In this document: positions 33,268-39,122 of the stretch, piece after piece | Layout: each line of letters opens with the position of its first letter | How positions within the stretch are numbered: position 1 is the first letter of the stretch | Origin: Salipaludibacillus aurantiacus | Lineage (GTDB): Bacteria > Bacillota > Bacilli > Bacillales > Salisediminibacteriaceae | Reading direction: 5' to 3' | Assembly: GCF_900111295.1 (NCBI RefSeq) | Contig: NZ_FOGT01000025.1 | Location: 1-39,122, forward strand | DNA length: 39,122 bases | The notes under the pieces: generated by a model | Databases searched by the model: none | Told to the model about the DNA's origin: nothing | The model's input: the letters and a program-made list of their open reading frames with translations, nothing else | Made by a program: the position numbers and the translations under genes

Positions 33268-33735
33268 TACGTCCCGAACTTAACCTCTATTACCAAAAAC
33301 AAACAAATATATGTCCTATATAAGCAACATTTATTTCCATAAACAACCAAGATAATTACATTTTTGTGTCGAATAAAACACTCTATTTAAGAAATCATCA
33401 AATAATCTCAAAAAGTCATTTTGTCACTGGGCGATATGGTAAGGTAATTCTCGGTTAAAATAATCCCTTGTTAAAAACGTCTTTTTTCCCTTGCCGGCAC
33501 TATCACAACAGCATCTGTGTCTGACAATTTTGAGACGGTCATCTAAAGATGCTTCTGTTGACGTGACAATTTCATGTTCTGCCGATTCCCGGCTGGCAGA
33601 GGTATCACGAAACAAGGTTTTACGATAAAAGTTTTATAATAAAAGTTTCGCGCGACAACATACCGAGAGAGCGGCGGACCTCTATAAAATCCGCCCTCGC
33701 TAAAGATAAAAAGTGAACTTAAAGGAGGCTAGAAC
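33268..33735. promoter_or_regulatory. Region upstream of the pgs operon
   Basis: No convincing gene. It contains an exact Spo0A-like box TGTCGAA (33367-33373), a TATAAT (33635-33640) without a good -35, and a hairpin in the leader, GGCGGA (33673-33678) with TCCGCC (33690-33695) and an 11-base loop but no T-run. A 63-codon minus frame (33424-33615) has no ribosome site. The long leader suggests post-initiation control. Confidence 0.4.
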
Positions 33736-34935
33736 ATGTGGGGGCTGGAACTGCTTTTCACTGGTGCTTTCCTCATTCTCTGTTTTGTGCTCGGAATGAG
33801 TGAAAAGAAGAAACACCGGAAGAATCTTGAGAAAATTCCGGTGAAAATCAATGTGAACGGTGTCAGAGGCAAGTCTACCGTAACAAGGCTAATTACCGGC
33901 GTGCTTCATGAGGCCGGCTACCGGACAGTCGGTAAAACAACCGGCACAGATGCCAGAATGCTTTATTGGTTTGAAGACAGGGAGGAGCCGATTAAACGCC
34001 GCCTTGAAGGACCGAATATCGGTGAACAGAAGAAAGTAGTGGAAGTGACTGCTGAAAAGGAAGCTGACGCCCTTGTGAGTGAATGCATGGCTGTTAACCC
34101 GGACTATCAAATTACGTTCCATGAAGAGCTGCTTCAGGCTGAAATCGGTCTGATCGTTAATGTGCTGCACGACCATATGGATGTGATGGGGCCGACACTC
34201 GATCATGTTGCAGAAGCGTTCAGCGGGACGATCCCTTATAACGGCCAATTAATAGTGAACGAAAGCCCTTATGTGGACTACTTCAGGCAAATTGCCCGAG
34301 AACGGAACACGGAACTGATTGTTATTGATACTGATGAGATACCGGAAAGTTTCCTGAAAGAGTTTAAATATATGGTTTTTCCAGAGAATGCTGCTCTCGC
34401 CATGGCTGTGGCACAAATTCTCGGCATTGATAGAAAAACAGCCATGAAAGGGATGCTGAATGCGTGGCCGGATCCTGGGTCTATGAAAATATTACCGATT
34501 GGGGACATCGCTTCCCCTTCTTTTTTCGTCAACGGATTTTCGGCTAACGACGCCACGTCCACAATTAATATTTGGAAAAGGGTAGAAGAGCTCGGATACC
34601 CGTCGGATGATCCGGTGATCATTGTAAACTGCCGTGAGGACAGGGTGGACAGGACTGAACAGTTTGCAAGGGATGTCCTTCCGTATATCCCGACAACTAA
34701 CCTAATCCTCATAGGAGGCGTCACCCGGCCGATCGTCAAAGCTTATAACGAAGGAAAAATTGAAGTGAATGAGCTTCTTGATTTAGAAGGCCATTCAACT
34801 GAAGCGATTATAGAGAAGCTTCAGCCATTCTTGAAAAACAGAGTGATTTATGGAATTGGAAATATTCACGGCTCTGGTGAACCTTTAATTCATGCGTTTG
34901 AAAAAATGGCAGAGGTCAGAAAAGAATCAGCTTAG
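33736..34935 (+). CDS. pgsB: Poly-gamma-glutamate synthase subunit PgsB (CapB)
   Basis: 399 residues; ATG after AAAGGAGG. One N-terminal membrane segment (about 4-20) precedes the P-loop GVRGKST (42-48), typical of the amide ligase family related to Mur ligases. Later motifs include PNIGEQKKVVEVTAEKE, VNVLHDHMDVMGPTLDHVAE and NGFSANDATSTINIW. Length matches Bacillus PgsB (about 393). PgsB with PgsC activates glutamate with ATP and extends the chain. The gene opens an operon of five genes with gaps of 33, 18, -4 and 3 bases. Confidence 0.95.
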   Translation: MWGLELLFTGAFLILCFVLGMSEKKKHRKNLEKIPVKINVNGVRGKSTVTRLITGVLHEAGYRTVGKTTGTDARMLYWFEDREEPIKRRLEGPNIGEQKKVVEVTAEKEADALVSECMAVNPDYQITFHEELLQAEIGLIVNVLHDHMDVMGPTLDHVAEAFSGTIPYNGQLIVNESPYVDYFRQIARERNTELIVIDTDEIPESFLKEFKYMVFPENAALAMAVAQILGIDRKTAMKGMLNAWPDPGSMKILPIGDIASPSFFVNGFSANDATSTINIWKRVEELGYPSDDPVIIVNCREDRVDRTEQFARDVLPYIPTTNLILIGGVTRPIVKAYNEGKIEVNELLDLEGHSTEAIIEKLQPFLKNRVIYGIGNIHGSGEPLIHAFEKMAEVRKESA

Positions 34936-34968
34936 TCAATAAATTACAGAAAGTTGGAGGATTATAAG

Positions 34969-35418
34969 ATGTTTGGCGGAGAATTGTACGTGGCCTTGAT
35001 AGTAGGTGTACTGGTCAGTTTATTATTTTCAGAGAAATTCGGAGTTCTGCCGGCCGGGCTGATTATTCCCGGCTACTTAGCCTTAATAATTGACCAGCCG
35101 CTCTTTCTGGCAGTGGTCTTTACAGTCAGTATTATTACTTTTTTACTTGTGACCCAAGTGATTGGCCGGTTTGTCACACTCTACGGAAGACGGAAATTTG
35201 CAACCATGATGGTCGTCGGGATTGTGCTGAAAATGGCATTCGATTACATGTATCCGGTCATGCCTTTCGTCATCCACGAATTCAGGGGGCTCGGTGTCAT
35301 AGTACCCGGGTTGCTTGCGAATACCATCCAACGGCAGGGCATCATCCCGACGGTCACTACGACGTTATTCTTAAGCGGCTTGACGTTCCTCATCGTCTTA
35401 GTCTACCAGGCGGTGTAA
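34969..35418 (+). CDS. pgsC: Poly-gamma-glutamate synthase subunit PgsC (CapC)
   Basis: 149 residues from ATG 34969, eight bases after GGAGG. The in-frame TTG at 34954 lies within the ribosome site and would add five residues. 149 residues is the normal PgsC length. It is an integral membrane protein with about four helices (LYVALIVGVLVSLLF; GLIIPGYLALI; VVFTVSIITFLLV; TTTLFLSGLTFLIVLVYQAV). It forms the membrane synthase with PgsB. Confidence 0.93.
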   Translation: MFGGELYVALIVGVLVSLLFSEKFGVLPAGLIIPGYLALIIDQPLFLAVVFTVSIITFLLVTQVIGRFVTLYGRRKFATMMVVGIVLKMAFDYMYPVMPFVIHEFRGLGVIVPGLLANTIQRQGIIPTVTTTLFLSGLTFLIVLVYQAV

Positions 35419-35436
35419 TCAGTAGGAGGAAGTACG

Positions 35437-36624
35437 ATGGATCAGCAGAATCGCCCATTCACTTTAAAAGAAAAACATTTAAACACGATAAAAAAACATA
35501 AAAAGCGTTCCGTAAAGGATTCACTCATTGCCCTTGCTGTGTGTATCGCCATCATTGCGTCTTACCAGCTGATGAGTCATACGTATTCAAGCGGCGCACC
35601 ATCTGAACCGCAGGATCCCTCAGCTGATGACAGCCTCTTATCGGTCAGCATGGTCGGGGATATCATGTTAGGCCGCGGAGTCGAGAAGGTGACCAGCCGG
35701 CATGGCCTCGATTATCCGTTCGAGCATGCCGCTCCTCTTTTCGAGCAGACAGACGTAGTGACAGGCAATTTTGAACACCCTGTCCTGGTTCATAATGAAG
35801 AAGCGTACGAAGAAGATAAACTGGATAAGTCAATTCTTCTGCATGCCGGCACAGAAGCTGTAGAAGCGGTCAAAAATGCAGGGTTTACAACGATCAATCT
35901 CGCTAATAACCATATGGCGGACTACGGGAGCGCCGGACTTTTTGACACGCTTGATGTTTTTAAGGAAGCGGATATTCCCACAGTCGGGGCAGGAATTAAC
36001 CTTGATGATGCAAGGGAGATTGCCTATGAGGACGTTAACGATCTAACGGTGGCGACATTAGGATTTAATGATGCGTATATGCCAAATGAAGACAGGACAG
36101 CAAGCCTCTATAAAGAAGGCGTCACACCGCTCGACCCTGAATATGTGATACCCGACATTAAAGAAGCGGCTGACAATGCCGACTTTGTGATGGTCCATGT
36201 GCATTGGGGAGAAGAATACGACAGTTCTGTGCACCCCCGTCAGCGCGAGATGGCTCATGCGATGGTGGAAGCAGGCGCCGATTTAATTATCGGCCATCAT
36301 GCCCACGTTCTCCAGCCAATCGAAATTCATGAAGAGGCCGTGATTGCCTATGGCCTTGGGAACTTCGTATTTGACCAGGGCTGGTCGATGACCAGAGAAA
36401 CAGCGATCTTACAGTACAGATTATTTGAAGAAAGCATCCAACTGGAAGTACATCCGATGTATATTGAGGAATCACAGCCAAGGCAGGTAACAAGCAGATA
36501 CAGAGAAGAGAAGATATACAGCCAGATGACCGGAGACGTCCTGTTTGGCCAGAACTTTAACGATGAGTGGCAAAGGGAAGACGGGAAACTGGTGAGAGAA
36601 ATTGAAAGGCAGGCAGGGAAATGA
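35437..36624 (+). CDS. pgsA: Poly-gamma-glutamate export/capsule protein PgsA (CapA)
   Basis: 395 residues; ATG after GTAGGAGG. A membrane anchor (about 29-44) leads to an outward CapA domain of the metallophosphoesterase-like fold: SMVGDIMLGRGVE, GNFEHP, NLANNHMADYG, VHVHWGEEY and GHHAHVLQP. Length fits Bacillus PgsA (380). PgsA is needed for synthesis or transport of the polymer. The stop overlaps the next ATG (ATGA). Confidence 0.93.
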   Translation: MDQQNRPFTLKEKHLNTIKKHKKRSVKDSLIALAVCIAIIASYQLMSHTYSSGAPSEPQDPSADDSLLSVSMVGDIMLGRGVEKVTSRHGLDYPFEHAAPLFEQTDVVTGNFEHPVLVHNEEAYEEDKLDKSILLHAGTEAVEAVKNAGFTTINLANNHMADYGSAGLFDTLDVFKEADIPTVGAGINLDDAREIAYEDVNDLTVATLGFNDAYMPNEDRTASLYKEGVTPLDPEYVIPDIKEAADNADFVMVHVHWGEEYDSSVHPRQREMAHAMVEAGADLIIGHHAHVLQPIEIHEEAVIAYGLGNFVFDQGWSMTRETAILQYRLFEESIQLEVHPMYIEESQPRQVTSRYREEKIYSQMTGDVLFGQNFNDEWQREDGKLVREIERQAGK

Positions 36625-38294
36625 GAATGACACGACCTTTCAAGCTGCTCCTGCTTACATTTATCCTGGCAGCCGCAGCTGCGTTCCTGTTGTTCATTAC
36701 CAATCCTTTTGATGAGACTGACAGCCCCTCGCTCCCTCAAACTGCTGAAAGAGCTGGATTAAAGACGTTCTTTGAAAAGGATGAAGACGCAATTAATGAG
36801 TTCGGTGTGTCGACCGATAACCCTCAGGCAACCGACATAGGCATGAAGGTGCTTGAAGAGGGAGGAAATGCCGTCGATGCTGCTGTGGCTGTCGCTTACG
36901 CCCTTGGCACACTCGAACCTTATTCTTCCGGCATCGGCGGCGGCGGGATCATGATGGTCCATCCCCCTGGGGAAGAGCCTATCGTTTACGATTATCGGAC
37001 AATGGCGCCTGTCAGCGGCCCTGTTCCTGATAGCGGGACAGGCGTGCCGGGGTTTGTAGCTGGTATGGATCGTGTCCATTCAGACTTAGGCTCCGTGCCC
37101 TTAGAGCAGTTAGTGGAACCATCTGTCGACCTGGCGGAAAACGGGATAGAAATTGATGACCTATTCGAGAGCAGACTGATTAATTCGTCACACAGAATGC
37201 CAGTTGATGAGCTTTCGACGTTTTACCCGAACGGAACCCCGCTCAGAAAAGGGGACACACTCCCGCAGCCTGAACTGGCCGAAACGCTTCGGTCGATCCA
37301 GGCAGAAGGCCCGGCTGCGTTTTATGAAGGCAAGATCGGTGAAGCCATGACTGACGACATTGCAGGCTTGGAAAAAGAAGATTTAAAAGCGTATGACGTA
37401 CAGATTAAAGAGTCGCTTAAAGGATCTTTTTACGGATATGAGGTGTACTCCCCGCCCGCGCCTTCAGCTGGCGGCATGCTGATCCAGTCACTTCAGCTGG
37501 CTGAAGCATTAGAAGTGGATGAGTCGGTGAACGATCCTGAGGAGCTTGCTGTTCTTTTAGGAGAGATAAACCGCAGAGCCCACATGGAACACCAGGAGTT
37601 TATTGGCGACCCTGATTTCAGCGATGTGCCTGACGGAGAAATGGTTTCAGGAAGCCATACGGAAAAACTAGCTGAAACAATTGATGGCAAGAACTTAAAA
37701 GATGAATTTAAGTCGCCTCTGGAAACTAAGGCTGACAAGGAGAACGACGAAAACACCACCCATTTTGTCATCGTCGATGAGAGTGGCTTGATGGTATCAG
37801 CAACGAATACGTTAAGCAATTTTTTTGGCACTGGGGACTACATTGAAGGTTTCTTTATGACAAGCCAGCTGCGCAATTTCAGTAATAACAGCAGTTCGCC
37901 CAATTATGAAGAGGCCGGCAAAAGGTCGAACAGCTATATGGTGCCAAGCATACTCGCTTATGAGAGCAACCCGGTCCTTGGCATAGGAAGTGCCGGCGGG
38001 AGAAGAATACCATCGATGCTCACACAGACCCTTATTCATTCCATTGTATATGGACTTCCACTTCAGGAGGCAGTTGAGGAACCTCGTTTCTATCTTGAAG
38101 TGTTTGAAGATGAACTGAACTCAGAAACTGAGATAAGCTTGAGCGGAAATAACGGAATAGAGGTGTCTACGTCAGGCAGTCCGTTCCGGTTTGGGAGCGT
38201 AAACAGCTTAATGATTAATTATGAGAACGGAACACTCCAAGGTGCCGCTGACCCTAGAAGAGAAGGCGCCTGGCGTACAGGAAGGAGGGATTAA
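36621..38294 (+). CDS. Gamma-glutamyltransferase (CapD/PgsD-type) of the poly-gamma-glutamate operon
   Basis: 557 residues. The N-terminal signal anchor (about 5-27) places the enzyme outside. The GGT fold is readable: NPQATDIGMKVLEEGGNAVD, SSGIGGGGIMMV and VPGFVAGMD in the large subunit. NDENTTHFVIVDESG holds the autocatalytic Thr379, expected to become the N-terminus of the small subunit, and GSAGGRRIPSM closes the active site. In the family, CapD anchors or trims gamma-linked polyglutamate, and GGT hydrolyses it. The operon position favours the capsule role. It overlaps pgsA by four bases. Confidence 0.9.
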   Translation: MRMTRPFKLLLLTFILAAAAAFLLFITNPFDETDSPSLPQTAERAGLKTFFEKDEDAINEFGVSTDNPQATDIGMKVLEEGGNAVDAAVAVAYALGTLEPYSSGIGGGGIMMVHPPGEEPIVYDYRTMAPVSGPVPDSGTGVPGFVAGMDRVHSDLGSVPLEQLVEPSVDLAENGIEIDDLFESRLINSSHRMPVDELSTFYPNGTPLRKGDTLPQPELAETLRSIQAEGPAAFYEGKIGEAMTDDIAGLEKEDLKAYDVQIKESLKGSFYGYEVYSPPAPSAGGMLIQSLQLAEALEVDESVNDPEELAVLLGEINRRAHMEHQEFIGDPDFSDVPDGEMVSGSHTEKLAETIDGKNLKDEFKSPLETKADKENDENTTHFVIVDESGLMVSATNTLSNFFGTGDYIEGFFMTSQLRNFSNNSSSPNYEEAGKRSNSYMVPSILAYESNPVLGIGSAGGRRIPSMLTQTLIHSIVYGLPLQEAVEEPRFYLEVFEDELNSETEISLSGNNGIEVSTSGSPFRFGSVNSLMINYENGTLQGAADPRREGAWRTGRRD

Positions 38295-38297
38295 CAC

Positions 38298-38825
38298 ATG
38301 TGGAAACTGTTTAAACTCGTATATCCGGTTGCTGTTATTATCCTTTTCATAGGATTTATAGCCGGTTTTAAACATGAAGACACTCTGACTCAAGAAGAAA
38401 GCCGGGAAATAGACAGGCTCTTAAAAGCTAAGGCAGTCGCAGAAGAAACGGATGCGGCAGACAGTGGGGAAGACCAGGCGACCGAACCTGTCCTCACTGC
38501 CCTCAGTACGGAGAAAAATACCGTCCGTTTCTCTTACAGTCAATTTGAAAAAGCAGTAGTAACACTTCAGTCTGACGATGAATTATGGTTTGAAATAATA
38601 GATGCAGCCACAGAGGAGCAGATTGATGAGGGTCTCTGGTCAGAGGGCGAACAGAAAGAATGGGACCTCACTGACTACGAAGAAGTTTATTTTCAATTAG
38701 GAAATCCGGCCGCTGCCGATTTAAAAATAAATGAAGAACCGCTCTCGAACGATGAGGCGGGGTACGTCTATATACAATTTGGCGATGAAGAGGTAGACGA
38801 TGGAGAGCTGGCGGCTTCCCATTAA
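38298..38825 (+). CDS. PgsE (CapE)-like membrane protein fused to a RodZ C-terminal-like domain
   Basis: 175 residues; ATG after GGAGGG, three bases after the GGT stop. The first 45 residues (MWKLFKLVYPVAVIILFIGF, IAGFKHEDTLTQEESREIDR) match my memory of short PgsE/CapE proteins, which are about 50 residues with one helix followed by FKxxDxLTxxE. After an acidic linker, residues about 70-165 form a beta-rich segment (ATVTLQSDDELWFEIIDAAT-like: AVVTLQSDDELWFEIIDAAT; EVYFQLGNPAAADLKINEEP) that resembles the RodZ C-terminal/DUF4115 fold. So it appears to be a PgsE with an added extracytoplasmic domain. Position in the operon supports a role in polymer assembly. The family match of the C-terminal part is from pattern only. 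Confidence 0.65.
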   Translation: MWKLFKLVYPVAVIILFIGFIAGFKHEDTLTQEESREIDRLLKAKAVAEETDAADSGEDQATEPVLTALSTEKNTVRFSYSQFEKAVVTLQSDDELWFEIIDAATEEQIDEGLWSEGEQKEWDLTDYEEVYFQLGNPAAADLKINEEPLSNDEAGYVYIQFGDEEVDDGELAASH

Positions 38826-38905
38826 AAGGCCCTGGCCATGCTCTGCAGCTGGTGGTGAAAAGGTGCGAGGCGGGGGTGGAGAACCGCATCAAATAACGTG
38901 CGGCC
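38826..38905. other. Start of the trailing intergenic region of the pgs operon
   Basis: No clear terminator hairpin follows the last pgs gene. One decayed type A unit (CGCATCAAATAACG) lies at about 38885-38898 before the connector. Confidence 0.5.
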
Positions 38906-38941
38906 CTTAACCGAAAAGAGCTAATTTGTTATTTCCGGAGT
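38906..38941 (+). repeat. 36-bp connector repeat, copy 2
   Basis: Identical to 31254-31289 and again placed between type A and type B sequence. Confidence 0.95.
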
Positions 38942-38985
38942 AAAGAAAACTGCTCCATTCATGTGTAAGCAGCTCCAAATGGGGG

Positions 38986-39032
38986 AGTCACAATTCTCAG
39001 GCGATGTGCCACAATTCTGGACCAAACCTCTT
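38986..39032. repeat. Type B repeat, short copy
   Basis: GTCACAATTCTCAGGC and TGCCACAATTCTGGACCAAA, two units about 21 bp apart. The closest match is to the units at 33079 and 31354. Confidence 0.8.
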
Positions 39033-39122
39033 AAGCCCCCTTAATCATTTGGACACCAAATTCCTCTTCGATGTAAACTGTAACTAAATATAATTTAATA
39101 GTTGAGTGGAGGTGTGAAGGGT
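39033..39122 (+). promoter_or_regulatory. Possible promoter and ribosome site of a gene beyond the window
   Basis: A TATAAT lies at about 39089-39094 and GTGGAGGTG, a ribosome site, at about 39106-39114 on the plus strand, with the window ending a few bases later. The -35 is weak. A downstream gene is likely but cannot be seen. Confidence 0.4.

Noticed and set aside
33095-33283. Small protein with seven-residue repeats (QSxxKVP) in the type B array
   Set aside because: The frame follows from the 21-bp period; the opposite strand is equally open and there is no ribosome site.
33424-33615. 63-codon minus-strand frame upstream of pgsB
   Set aside because: No ribosome site, no domain, and atypical composition (CCC cluster).

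Overview
The window reads as a chromosomal segment of a spore-forming Bacillaceae member (Bacillota). Ribosome binding sites are of the AAGGAGG type, and GTG and TTG starts occur. Enzymes include LytR-CpsA-Psr proteins, a Vpr-like subtilase, an Amidase_3 cell-wall hydrolase and a pgsBCA poly-gamma-glutamate operon. Four exact TGTCGAA (Spo0A-box-like) sites lie between genes. Very acidic secreted proteins and a poly-glutamate locus suggest, but do not prove, a halophilic or alkaliphilic lifestyle.

Layout. 1-94: 3' end (domains V and VI) of a group II intron. 0.2-8.5 kb: two large secreted enzymes, a glucosaminidase and a subtilisin-like protease, which share a distinctive peptidoglycan-binding-like repeat (LGFGNFPxxPSxRYGPVT). 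8.6-14.5 kb, minus strand: a thiazole/oxazole-modified peptide (TOMM) cluster of the heterocycloanthracin/sonorensin type. It has a 90-residue precursor with 14 Cys, mostly every third residue, then a ThiF-like/RRE protein, a fused E1-like/YcaO cyclodehydratase and a SagB-type dehydrogenase. An intrinsic terminator separates precursor from enzymes. 14.9-17.2 kb: an acidic lipoprotein, a gene remnant and a VOC-family gene broken by a one-base frameshift. 17.3-18.0 kb: a nested tandem array (52-bp units in 156-bp super-units). 18.3-20.7 kb: initiating sugar-phosphate transferase and a GalE-like epimerase. 21.0-23.6 kb: an accessory module (NERD/zinc-ribbon protein and a likely two-gene toxin-antitoxin pair with a palindromic operator), bracketed by 21-bp repeat arrays. 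23.8-31.0 kb: two LCP ligases, a five-SH3 amidase preceded by a 37-residue membrane protein, and galU-ugd. 31.6-32.9 kb: an ATP-grasp surface-polymer protein. 33.7-38.8 kb: pgsB-pgsC-pgsA-ggt(pgsD/capD)-pgsE-like, the last gene carrying an unusual C-terminal domain.

How it fits together. Most of the window is cell-surface biology. UDP-glucose and UDP-glucuronate supply (GalU, Ugd), lipid-linked initiation (sugar transferase), wall attachment of polymers (LCP), wall remodelling (glucosaminidase, amidase) and a poly-gamma-glutamate layer are all present. The TOMM cluster and the toxin-antitoxin/NERD module look like accessory insertions.

The least explained material is intergenic: three families of short tandem repeats with regular periods (52/156 bp, 21 bp type A, 21 bp type B), with types A and B joined by an identical 36-bp connector at two sites 7.65 kb apart. 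All family assignments come from motif reading, not database searches.
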